This document shows positions 52,385-61,266 of a stretch of DNA of 64,000 nt, piece by piece. The position numbers and the translations under genes were made by a program. The stretch comes from Bacillota bacterium (GTDB lineage: Bacteria > Bacillota > Clostridia > Lachnospirales > Lachnospiraceae), in contig JAEZJV010000006.1 of NCBI GenBank assembly GCA_023415635.1, positions 1 to 64,000 on the forward strand. The letters run 5' to 3'. The notes beneath the pieces are model-generated. The model was given only the letters and a program-made list of their open reading frames with translations, was not told the DNA's origin and ran no database searches. The number at the start of each line of letters is the position of its first letter. Within the stretch, counting starts at the first letter, position 1.

Positions 52385-52424
52385 AAAAAAGCCCTTAACG
52401 TGTTTTATCCACAGCTAAGGGCTT
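52385..52424 (-). terminator. Terminator of guaA
   Basis: On the minus strand AAGCCCTTAG pairs with TTAAGGGCTT (plus 52415-52424 and 52389-52398) and is followed by a T run. It lies 10 bases after the guaA stop codon. Confidence 0.85.
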
Positions 52425-52434
52425 CCTATTTTAT

Positions 52435-53970
52435 TTATTCCCACTCAATGGTTGCCGGGGGTTTTCCTGTGACATCGTAACAGATACGATTGACGTGCTT
52501 TACTTCATTGACAATTCTATTAGAAATCTTACCAAGCAAATCCCAGGGCAGCTCGGCAAATTCTGCGGTCATAAAATCGGTAGTGGTTACTGCTCTAAGA
52601 GCAACAGTATAGTCGTAGGTTCTCTCATCACCCATAACACCGACGCTTCGAAGATTGGTTAATACTGCGAAGTATTGTCCGATAGAGCGGTCCAAGCCTG
52701 CCTTAGCTATTTCCTCACGATAGATATAATCAGCATCCTGAATAATTTTAATCTTATCTGGAGTAACATCTCCGATGATACGGATTGCAAGACCGGGACC
52801 GGGGAAGGGCTGTCTGTAGACTAATTTTTCAGGAATACCGAGCTCCAGACCGGCTTTCCTTACCTCGTCCTTGAAGAGGTTTCGTAAGGGCTCGATGATT
52901 TCCTTGAAATCCACATAATCGGGAAGACCGCCTACATTGTGGTGGCTCTTGATGACAGCAGACTTTCCGAGGCCGCTTTCGATTACATCAGGATAGATGG
53001 TTCCTTGTACCAGAAAATCTACCGTTCCGATCTTCTTAGCTTCCTCTTCGAAGACGCGGATGAATTCCTCACCGATGATTTTTCTCTTCTGCTCCGGCTC
53101 GGATATACCTGCCAGCTTATCATAAAATCGCTGCTGAGCGTTGACACGGACGAAATTCACATCGAACTGAGTGGTGAAGACCTGCTCCACTTCATCTCCC
53201 TCGTTCTTTCGTAGCAGACCATGGTCGACGAAGATACAGGTCAGCTGCTTACCGACTGCCTTACTGATCATAACAGCTGCAACGGAGGAATCTACCCCAC
53301 CGGATAAAGCGCAGAGAACCTTCTTATCTCCGATTTTCTCTTTTAAGGACTTTACCATTTCCTCAGTAAAGGAGGACATTTTCCAGTCTCCGGAGCAGTT
53401 ACATACTTTATATAGGAAGTTATGAAGCATCTGCGTACCCTCCGGGGTATGGACTACCTCTGGATGGAATTGAACTCCGTAAAGCTTTTTCTCGGGATTC
53501 TCGATAGCTGCGATGGGGCAGGCATCTGATCTTGCGATGATTTCAAAGCCTGCTGCGGGCTGCTCGATATAATCAGTATGGCTCATCAAGCAGGTTGTAT
53601 TCGTTGATACTTTATGAAATAATTTGGAGGTTGTGGTTATGTTTAACTCTGTTTTGCCATATTCACGTATCGGTGCCTTCGTTACCACTCCTCCTAACTG
53701 TAGGGTCATCAGCTGACAACCGTAGCAGATCCCGAGGATCGGGATTCCCAGAGTGAAGATACCAGGATCGCAGGAGGGAGCTTCAGGATCATACACACTG
53801 TTCGGTCCACCGGTAAAAATAATACCTTTAGGTGCTATTTCCTTAATCCGCGCAAGACTGGTTGTATGCGGTAGGACTTCGCAATATACGTTGCATTCTC
53901 TGACTCTCCGGGCAATTAACTGATTATATTGGCCTCCAAAGTCAAGCACAATAATGATTTCTTTTTCCAC
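52435..53970 (-). CDS. guaA: GMP synthase (glutamine-hydrolysing)
   Basis: The 511-residue enzyme converts XMP to GMP. It has the N-terminal glutaminase domain with nucleophile Cys in GICYGCQ and His/Glu in FHPEV, the ATP-pyrophosphatase loop ALSGGVDSSV (about residue 223) and the C-terminal dimerisation domain ending PATIEWE. The start codon is GTG behind TAGGAGG. No purine riboswitch is visible in the leader. Confidence 0.97.
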   Translation of the reverse strand: MEKEIIIVLDFGGQYNQLIARRVRECNVYCEVLPHTTSLARIKEIAPKGIIFTGGPNSVYDPEAPSCDPGIFTLGIPILGICYGCQLMTLQLGGVVTKAPIREYGKTELNITTTSKLFHKVSTNTTCLMSHTDYIEQPAAGFEIIARSDACPIAAIENPEKKLYGVQFHPEVVHTPEGTQMLHNFLYKVCNCSGDWKMSSFTEEMVKSLKEKIGDKKVLCALSGGVDSSVAAVMISKAVGKQLTCIFVDHGLLRKNEGDEVEQVFTTQFDVNFVRVNAQQRFYDKLAGISEPEQKRKIIGEEFIRVFEEEAKKIGTVDFLVQGTIYPDVIESGLGKSAVIKSHHNVGGLPDYVDFKEIIEPLRNLFKDEVRKAGLELGIPEKLVYRQPFPGPGLAIRIIGDVTPDKIKIIQDADYIYREEIAKAGLDRSIGQYFAVLTNLRSVGVMGDERTYDYTVALRAVTTTDFMTAEFAELPWDLLGKISNRIVNEVKHVNRICYDVTGKPPATIEWE

Positions 53971-54238
53971 GTTATAACCTCCTAGATATTCAATTTATCT
54001 GTTTTCACATTGTTTAAAAGCTTTCTTCGAAAAAATGTAGCTTCATAATACAACATTTTTTATGAATATGCTAGTGTAAATATTACTTTTCTCCGATATA
54101 TATAGCAGAGAACGAGAATTGTACCGAATATTCAACATAATGCTCAGGAATCTGCAAAATGAAACAAAAATAACTTCATTTAACAGAATAAGACAGGTTA
54201 TTGGGTAAAAAGGCCTATTTTCTGGGGTTGATATTCTG
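53971..54238. other. Intergenic region between divergent guaA and Hpt-like genes
   Basis: This AT-rich stretch holds the guaA leader. AAAAAATGT and ACATTTTTT (about 54034-54062) can pair into a hairpin. I searched the minus strand for the conserved core of a guanine or xanthine riboswitch and did not find it. No open frame with a ribosome-binding site is visible. Confidence 0.4.
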
Positions 54239-54267
54239 TTTACAATTACCTCATATCGTGGTATCAT
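54239..54267 (+). promoter_or_regulatory. Promoter of the Hpt-like gene
   Basis: TTTACA (54239-54244), a 17-base spacer and TATCAT (54262-54267) lie 60 bases before the start codon. Confidence 0.6.
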
Positions 54268-54327
54268 TTACTTAATTTACAATATATGGTGTTTGAAAGT
54301 GGTATATAAAACACAGGGGGATTATAC

Positions 54328-54822
54328 ATGGGATGTAGCGTTACACGGGAGATGTTCGACGGTGCTCCTGAGATTGATTTCGATTCCGGATACAGATATT
54401 TTCTTGGGAATATTCAAAACTACACCAAAGCTCTATTATCCATATTGAAGAGCATAAAAGCGAAGCTGCCCATCCTACAGGTTATGATGATGACTCAGGA
54501 GTATGAGGGGCTTCGTTCCATAACACAGACTCTTCAGAAGATGTTTGGTAATATTGGAGCAGGTGGTTTAGCTGAGGCTTCCTACCAACTTGAAAAATCA
54601 CTCTTAAATGATGAACTGAGTGCAAGACCGGATTTATTAACCGCGTATGCAGAAAGCTTGACGACCTTTGCCGAGCATCTGGAGCTGCTTTTAAAGACCC
54701 TGGACTTAAAACACAGGACAGACAAGGACGATAATGCTTCCGGCTTCATGAATTATGATTTCACGAAAACCAAGGAAAGCATAAGGCGATCTTCGGACTT
54801 GCTGGAACGTAAAATAATATAA
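54328..54822 (+). CDS. Hpt-like four-helix protein lacking the phospho-accepting His
   Basis: The 164-residue protein resembles a histidine phosphotransfer (Hpt) domain: FDSGYRYFLGN at the start of helix A, and GLRSITQTLQKMFGNIGAGGLAEASYQLE, abbreviated TQTLQ...GNIGA...L-E, where Hpt domains read AHxLKG..xNIGA..L-x-LE. Position 67, normally His, is Gln (CAG), and the following Lys-Gly is Gln-Lys. It should not accept phosphate; it could bind a response regulator or kinase without relaying. CAGGGGGA precedes the ATG. A terminator follows, so it is a single-gene unit. Confidence 0.65.
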   Translation: MGCSVTREMFDGAPEIDFDSGYRYFLGNIQNYTKALLSILKSIKAKLPILQVMMMTQEYEGLRSITQTLQKMFGNIGAGGLAEASYQLEKSLLNDELSARPDLLTAYAESLTTFAEHLELLLKTLDLKHRTDKDDNASGFMNYDFTKTKESIRRSSDLLERKII

Positions 54823-54884
54823 AGTGCAATATACAGAATGATTTATATGGATTACTGTATGAATCGTTTTGTATACCCCCACTA

Positions 54885-54921
54885 AGCCCTGTTTTCGCTG
54901 ACAAAAACAGGGCTGTTTTAT
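54885..54921 (+). terminator. Terminator after the Hpt-like gene
   Basis: AGCCCTGTTTT (54885-54895) pairs with AAAACAGGGCT (54904-54914), followed by GTTTTATTT. Confidence 0.88.
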
Positions 54922-54985
54922 TTGAAAATCTACAAACAAAGACAATTAGTGCAGATACTTTTTAAAAGAATATTAATAAGAACCA

Positions 54986-55022
54986 TAAAAATGGCACAAT
55001 ATATATTTGTGTCATTTTTTTA
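54986..55022 (+). terminator. Second hairpin before the glucan synthase gene
   Basis: AAAAATGGCACAA pairs with TTGTGTCATTTTT, one mismatch, with a T run of seven. It lies 45 bases before the next start codon. It may be a leader attenuator of the glucan gene or a backup terminator. Confidence 0.6.
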
Positions 55023-55067
55023 TAGTTTTTCATCAGGAAAAACTTTAAATATAGGAGGAGCGCAACA

Positions 55068-58000
55068 TTGGTTATCTTATCTAAAGGAAATTTTAACATA
55101 AATAATTTAATACAGGTTATAGTTCTGATGCTGCTATTGGTCTTTATCGGCTTTATTCTTCTGCTGCTTTATTACAGGTTTAGTCACTTTGGTAAAAAAG
55201 TGGATTTCCATGAGACCTCGGGGAAAGAGGAAGAGAATCTCTGCCCCAGAGACTGGGAAAAACAGATGCTTGAGCTGGCAGAGAACCAGAACCAGGTTAA
55301 GCTGATACGATACAGCTTTGTTTTAGATGATTATAATCAAATTGCCTATAAAAAGCTGAATAAAATCAGGGATAGTATCTCTGAGATACCAAATGATATA
55401 CTTTCGCTTATTCCCGCTGCCAAATGGTTATTTGATAACTTTCAGATGATGTATCGGGAGATTAAGAAGGTACGTACCTCGGGCACCAGCTATGCGGTTC
55501 TGCCCATACTGATAACAAAGCAATATCGGGGCTTCCCGCGTATCTATATTGTCGCAAAGAAGATGGTGGCACTTTGCAACGGACATATCAATGAAGACAA
55601 CATCTCTGTTATGCTAAAGGCATATCAACAGAAGATTGCATTGACTGATAAGGAAATCTGGGTGCTTCCGGAGATGCTGGGCTTCTGTCTGCTGGAGGAA
55701 ATTATCAAGATATCGGGAGAGATCCTAAGACTCATTCAGATAAAGTCCGATGCAGATCGCTTCTTAAAGGAAAAACTGGAGTCTGGGCAGGAGGTCGCTG
55801 ATATTTCGTTACTGCTAAGTGATATCAATCAGTATACCAGGAAAAAGTCAAGCCTGGATAGAAAAAGCTGTGTCTGTTTCTTAAAGGGGGAGCAGGAAAT
55901 TTATTCTTTTCATGCACATGTTCTTTATTTATTAAGGAACATGTCCTATGATGTGGAGTCAATACAGCGTTATCTGAATTATCATTGCAATTCTGCAGGA
56001 AAGATAGTTCATACCAATGATATCTTTCAGGAAGAGGGAAGAATTGAGTCTTGCCTTGAGACACGTATTCGCGCATTGATTGTCAGTCTGAGAGATATCA
56101 ATGAGCTGGATGAAGAGAGATTTTTTGAAGAGTATTCCTATCAGGAACGAATTCTTGGAAAGGATCCGGAGGGAATTTATCAGAAGATGGATTCGGAAGC
56201 CAAGGGAATGTACCGTGGCGTCATCGTAAAGCTATCTCTTCGTTATAAAATAGATGAAGAAAAGATAGCGGATACCTGTCTGGCCCTTGCCGAAGAAGGA
56301 AGAAGCGAGCTTCATTGTCCTCATCATGTAGGCACCTATCTGTTGGGGAAAGGTTATCCGATCCTGAAGGCTACGGTATTGGGTAAGCCTATGCCTAAGC
56401 TGCTGCAGCATAAGAGAAACAGAAAAGGGTACCTATATTTTTCGTCACTGCTTCTGATATTTTTCCTAGCATTCACACTGCTTGCCTATGCTGTTATAAA
56501 ACTCGGGGATGTTAGAAGTACCGGTGCTGTTGTACTGAGCTTCTTTATTTCCATGCCAATGCTTTTAGGAATAGCGTTGGAAATTAATAATTTTATTTTT
56601 ACGAGAACTATTATGGTAAAGAAAATCCCCTCTCTGAATTATCAGTCAGAGATACCGGAGACTGCAAAAACCTTTGTAGTTATGCCGGTCATTGTATCCT
56701 CCAGAGAGCAGGGACTCGAATATTTGAACAGACTACAAAAGCATTATCTGGCTAACCGCCAATCCAATCTGTATTTTGCCCTTCTGGTGGATTATGAGGA
56801 TTCCGAGGAGGAATTCCTACCCAAGGATGAAGAGATTAAAGCATCCCTGGTCTTTCGAATCAAGGAGCTGAATGAGCAATACCCTTCAGTGCAACAAAGG
56901 TTTTCCCTATTTATCAGGCGCCGTCAATGGAATCCCTCTGAGAGCTGCTATATGGGCTGGGAAAGAAAGAGAGGGAAGCTTGAGGAATTCAATCAATTGC
57001 TATGCGGTGCTGCCAAGGAGGAAACCAGCTATTCTTATTTACACTGTAATGAGGAAAGCCTGAGAAGCTTTCGATATGTCATAACCCTGGATGCTGATAC
57101 TAATCTGCTTCGGGATAACGCTGCCAAGCTGGTAGGACTCATTGACCATCCGCTGAACCGGCCGGTACTAGATGAGTCAAATCAGAAGGTGAAGGAAGGC
57201 TATGTCATCATCCAGCCCTCGGTCAGAAATCACATCGCTGGCAGAAAGGGGAGTCATTTTGCCAAGATATTCGGAGGGGATTCCGGACTGGCACACTATG
57301 GTGCTGTTATTTCTGATATCTATCAGGATATTTTTAATGAAGGAATTTATACAGGAAAGGGTATCTATGATGTAAAAGCCTTCTATAAGCTTCTTCATAA
57401 GAAGGTACCGGAAAATAGGATTCTTAGCCATGATCTCTTTGAAAGCTGTTATGCCCGAACAGCCTTTTCCAGTAATGCAAAGGTAATGGACAGCTTTCCC
57501 TCCAGTGTGATTGCTTTTGCAAAGCGGGAGCACCGATGGATCAGAGGCGATTGGCAGCTTCTGCCCTGGCTCTTCTTCAAGAAGACTACAGATGGAAAGG
57601 CTCTCTGTGCACTTGCTAAGTGGAAGATATTTGATAATCTTAGGCGAAGCATGGTGCCCTTGAGCAAGACTCTTTTCCTGCTGCTGAGTTATCTCTTGTT
57701 CCCTAAGGCATGGTATCTCTGGATTTTACCCATTTTTTTTAATGATATCTTCGGATTGATTAATCTGACATTTGCTACATTATCACAGAAGCTGTTTCGG
57801 CCAAAGCTGGTATTGGTCTATAAAGGCTTTATAAAGGCATTGGGAATCATGGTTAAGAGAGCTTTATTGGAATTTACCTTAACTCCCTATCGTGCATATA
57901 TCGCAACAGATGCTATGCTTAGAACCATGTATCGGCTGCTTATCAGCAAGAAGAACCTATTACGATGGAATACAGCAGAAGCGGTGGATTCTTCAATTAT

Positions 58001-61000
58001 AAACACAAGAAGAGGATATTTTCTTACGATGATGAGCTCCTATATACCGGTAATTTTGCTTTACCTGCTTATCCTGATAATACCAGTCGATGTAGTAGGT
58101 AAGCTTCTGGCAGCAGGAGTAGGTCTGGTATGGGCACTTGCATATCTGATAGCCTACTATATCAGTCAGCCAATGGTAAGCAGGAAGGAACAGATGCAGG
58201 ATACTGAGCTACTGCTTGAGACTGCAAGAAGAACCTGGAGATTCTTTAAAACCTATTCAACCGAAGAGAGGCACTTCCTATGCCCGGATAACTATCAGAT
58301 GACGCAGATGGAAAAAGTCAGTGAAAAGACATCACCGACTAATATTGGATTGCAATTTCTTGCAATTATTTCTGCATATGATTTCGGCTTTGAGACAGTA
58401 AGCCAAACAGTGCAGTCAGGAGAGCAGCTGCTGGATACGGTTCAGAAATTAGTGAAGTGGAAGGGACATCTTTTTAACTGGTATCATATCACGACACTTG
58501 AGGTGCTTAATCCGGCGTATATTTCTACTGTTGACAGCGGTAATTTCCTTGGCCATCTGCTTACGTTTAAAAACGGTCTTTTAAAGCTTCTGGAGCAGCC
58601 CCTATATTCTCCTGCCTTTATCAAGGAATTAAGATATCTCCTAAAGCAGAGCAACATTGAGCTACAGCAGGAGAAAGGCTATAGGATAGTGCACAAATTA
58701 CAGGAAGAATATCATACTATTGGTGACCTTATTGCAGATATCACTGAGATTTGGGATAGTATGACAGAAGAACTAAGCCGGAGAGAAGGCAATCGCCGGA
58801 TGATGTCTGCATGTAAGAGGACAAGGGAATTTTTAGAAATTGTAGATCGGATGGTAAATGAAGTCTGTAACCTTCAGCTTAGGGAGGAAAGCCTCGTTCA
58901 CTGCCCCAGCCTGAAAATGATTGCAGAGAAAGAAAAACACGGTGCTGCACTGCAATGCAGAATTCAATCAATATGTCATAACATTGACAATATCCTGGAG
59001 AATGCTGATTTTTCGGCCTTATTCAACCACCAGAGAATGCTGTTCCACATTGGATACCAGGTGGATACCAACCAGCTCGATGCCGGGTGTTATGACCTGA
59101 TGGCTTCAGAATCAGCACTGACAAGCTTATATGCCATTGCGGCGGCACAGGTACCGCTGAAGCATTGGTACAAGCTTGGGAGGCCGCTTACAATCGTCAA
59201 GGGAATTCCTTGCTTTGTATCCTGGAGCGGGACAATGTTCGAATATCTGATGCCTAATCTGGTATTCAAGGAATACGAAGGCTCTGTCTTTGCTCAGACT
59301 TCGGAAGCAGTGGTACTTCAGCAGATGCATTACGCAAAGGAAGTAGGGATACCCTGGGGAATCTCGGAGTCGCAATATAATCGGTTTGATTTAGATGCCA
59401 ATTATCAGTACAAGGCTTTTGGAGTTCCGAAGATCAGGCTGCAGCCTGTACGTAAAAACTCCCTGGTATCGACACCGTATGCAACAATGCTGGCACTGGA
59501 TATCACAGATAAGGAATGTCTGGATAATTTGAAAAGGCTTCAGAGCTTGGGAGCCTTTGGAGAATTTGGCTTTTATGAGTCCATAGATTTCAATCTGCCA
59601 AGCACGTTAGACAGAACACCCTATTGTATTGTCAGATCCTATATGGCTCACCACCAGGGAATGATACTTGCGGCTATTAATAATTACCTGCATCAGGGAA
59701 TACTCCGGGAGCGATTTCATGCTGAGCCGATAATTAAGGCGGTGGAGGTGCTCTTGGAGGAAAAACGACAATCGCATTTGATATCTCTCGCTAAAAGAGG
59801 CTATACGATAAAAATCGGGAAGCCTCTCTTTCGAGAGGACGGCTACAGCAGCCGCTATATTAACAGCTTAGCACCCACAATTCCTGCTGTGAATTATCTT
59901 TCGAACGGACGTTACTCCTTGATGATTACTTCAGACGGAGACGGTTTTAGTAAGTATGAGGACAGGATGCTATATCGTTTTAGAGCAGATGTCTATGCCA
60001 ATACCGGAAGCTATATCTATATTAAGGATAAGAAGGCAGATAAGCTGTGGAGCACAGCCTATCATCCTACGCTGACGGAGCCCGAAGAATATCAGACAGT
60101 ATTTACACCATATCAGGCTGAGTTCAAACGAAGAGACGGAGATATATCCACTCATACGCTTGTTAGTCTGGATGCAGATCATGACCTTGAGATACGAAAG
60201 CTGATTATAACCAATCAAGGTAAAGAGGAAAAACGTCTGGAGATAACCAGCTATATGGAGATGGTAGGTGATACCCATCTTGCGGAGCTTAGTCATCCTG
60301 CTTTCAATAAGCTCTTTTTGGAAAGCGATTATCTGGAAGAGGAAAGGATCTTTCTGACGAAAAGGAGGGGAGATGGTTCAGGAGAAAAGCCATATATGCT
60401 CCATATGCTTCGTACGGATAAAAAGCTATGTAAAAAGCTGGAATATGAAAATGATAGAAAAAGGTTCATAGGAAGAAACAATACTCTTGCCAACCCGGAA
60501 TCGGTGGTTAACAGCATATCCCTCTCCAATCGTTCCGGTTTTTGCAATGATCCAATCATGAGCATTCGAGCGGAATTCTGCCTGAATGCAGGAGAGGCGG
60601 TAACCCTTGCATTTATCACGGGAGTATGCTCCTCAAAGGAAGAAGCAAGGCAGATCGGAGAGGAATTAAGTGTTTCCTATCGTATCGATGATATTCTTGA
60701 GAAGTATCGCTTACAGAAGGACATCGAGCTGAAGTATCTGGAAATCAGTAAGGCTCAGCTGAATGCCTTTCAGGAATTGATCAGTCCGATTTTTTATCCT
60801 TCAAGTCTGTATCGTGGATCAGGGGAATTGATTTTACGGAATAATCTAAATCAAAACAACTTATGGAGATTTGGAATCTCGGGTGATCAGCCCATCCTGC
60901 TGTTACAGGTTTCGAGTATTAATCAGGAAAGGATGATTCGGGATGTAATAAAGGCATATGAATACCTTAGGATAAATCGCATACTGGTAGATCTGGTTAT

Positions 61001-61253
61001 ACTGACAGAGTCAGAACACGGATATCTTCAGGAAGTGGACTTTCTGGTGAATGAGCTTGTCAGTTCACTTCGTATTTATGACAATAATGGAGGTAAGCCC
61101 AGCTTTTTTATGCTCCATACCTATGAATTATCACAATCAGAGCTGGATTTGCTGCATACTGTAGCCAGGGTGGTCTTCTCCAGTGAGACTGGAATTTATT
61201 TTAGGAATGTTAAGGACAATTTATTTGAAATGCTGGAAGAATATGAGGGATAA
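55068..61253 (+). CDS. Cyclic beta-1,2-glucan synthase-like protein, glycosyltransferase and glycoamylase part
   Basis: The 2061-residue membrane protein corresponds to the first two thirds of NdvB/Cgs proteins. In order: an N-terminal membrane helix (15-37), a long soluble region, membrane helices (455-515), a GT84-type transferase domain with TLDADTN (about 675), HDLFE and HRWIRGDWQ (about 822), further helices (860-905, 984-1032), a glycoamylase-like domain (about 1065-1545, with EGSVFAQTSE, GISESQYNRFD and MAHHQGM), and a GH94-type beta-sandwich (about 1600-2061). It would polymerise glucose from UDP-glucose and cyclise it. The start is TTG behind AGGAGGAG. The missing C-terminal phosphorylase domain is encoded by the next gene. 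Confidence 0.8.
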   Translation: MVILSKGNFNINNLIQVIVLMLLLVFIGFILLLLYYRFSHFGKKVDFHETSGKEEENLCPRDWEKQMLELAENQNQVKLIRYSFVLDDYNQIAYKKLNKIRDSISEIPNDILSLIPAAKWLFDNFQMMYREIKKVRTSGTSYAVLPILITKQYRGFPRIYIVAKKMVALCNGHINEDNISVMLKAYQQKIALTDKEIWVLPEMLGFCLLEEIIKISGEILRLIQIKSDADRFLKEKLESGQEVADISLLLSDINQYTRKKSSLDRKSCVCFLKGEQEIYSFHAHVLYLLRNMSYDVESIQRYLNYHCNSAGKIVHTNDIFQEEGRIESCLETRIRALIVSLRDINELDEERFFEEYSYQERILGKDPEGIYQKMDSEAKGMYRGVIVKLSLRYKIDEEKIADTCLALAEEGRSELHCPHHVGTYLLGKGYPILKATVLGKPMPKLLQHKRNRKGYLYFSSLLLIFFLAFTLLAYAVIKLGDVRSTGAVVLSFFISMPMLLGIALEINNFIFTRTIMVKKIPSLNYQSEIPETAKTFVVMPVIVSSREQGLEYLNRLQKHYLANRQSNLYFALLVDYEDSEEEFLPKDEEIKASLVFRIKELNEQYPSVQQRFSLFIRRRQWNPSESCYMGWERKRGKLEEFNQLLCGAAKEETSYSYLHCNEESLRSFRYVITLDADTNLLRDNAAKLVGLIDHPLNRPVLDESNQKVKEGYVIIQPSVRNHIAGRKGSHFAKIFGGDSGLAHYGAVISDIYQDIFNEGIYTGKGIYDVKAFYKLLHKKVPENRILSHDLFESCYARTAFSSNAKVMDSFPSSVIAFAKREHRWIRGDWQLLPWLFFKKTTDGKALCALAKWKIFDNLRRSMVPLSKTLFLLLSYLLFPKAWYLWILPIFFNDIFGLINLTFATLSQKLFRPKLVLVYKGFIKALGIMVKRALLEFTLTPYRAYIATDAMLRTMYRLLISKKNLLRWNTAEAVDSSIINTRRGYFLTMMSSYIPVILLYLLILIIPVDVVGKLLAAGVGLVWALAYLIAYYISQPMVSRKEQMQDTELLLETARRTWRFFKTYSTEERHFLCPDNYQMTQMEKVSEKTSPTNIGLQFLAIISAYDFGFETVSQTVQSGEQLLDTVQKLVKWKGHLFNWYHITTLEVLNPAYISTVDSGNFLGHLLTFKNGLLKLLEQPLYSPAFIKELRYLLKQSNIELQQEKGYRIVHKLQEEYHTIGDLIADITEIWDSMTEELSRREGNRRMMSACKRTREFLEIVDRMVNEVCNLQLREESLVHCPSLKMIAEKEKHGAALQCRIQSICHNIDNILENADFSALFNHQRMLFHIGYQVDTNQLDAGCYDLMASESALTSLYAIAAAQVPLKHWYKLGRPLTIVKGIPCFVSWSGTMFEYLMPNLVFKEYEGSVFAQTSEAVVLQQMHYAKEVGIPWGISESQYNRFDLDANYQYKAFGVPKIRLQPVRKNSLVSTPYATMLALDITDKECLDNLKRLQSLGAFGEFGFYESIDFNLPSTLDRTPYCIVRSYMAHHQGMILAAINNYLHQGILRERFHAEPIIKAVEVLLEEKRQSHLISLAKRGYTIKIGKPLFREDGYSSRYINSLAPTIPAVNYLSNGRYSLMITSDGDGFSKYEDRMLYRFRADVYANTGSYIYIKDKKADKLWSTAYHPTLTEPEEYQTVFTPYQAEFKRRDGDISTHTLVSLDADHDLEIRKLIITNQGKEEKRLEITSYMEMVGDTHLAELSHPAFNKLFLESDYLEEERIFLTKRRGDGSGEKPYMLHMLRTDKKLCKKLEYENDRKRFIGRNNTLANPESVVNSISLSNRSGFCNDPIMSIRAEFCLNAGEAVTLAFITGVCSSKEEARQIGEELSVSYRIDDILEKYRLQKDIELKYLEISKAQLNAFQELISPIFYPSSLYRGSGELILRNNLNQNNLWRFGISGDQPILLLQVSSINQERMIRDVIKAYEYLRINRILVDLVILTESEHGYLQEVDFLVNELVSSLRIYDNNGGKPSFFMLHTYELSQSELDLLHTVARVVFSSETGIYFRNVKDNLFEMLEEYEG

Positions 61254-61266
61254 GGAGGAGATAGAA

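Noticed and set aside
53971..54327. Purine riboswitch before guaA
   Set aside because: The conserved three-way junction core could not be found on the minus strand.
61183..61266. Extended N-terminus of the GH94 gene or programmed frameshift joining it to the upstream gene
   Set aside because: The GTG at 61267 has a perfect AAGGAGG with good spacing, and no slippery sequence is visible at the end of the first gene. Separate translation is simpler.
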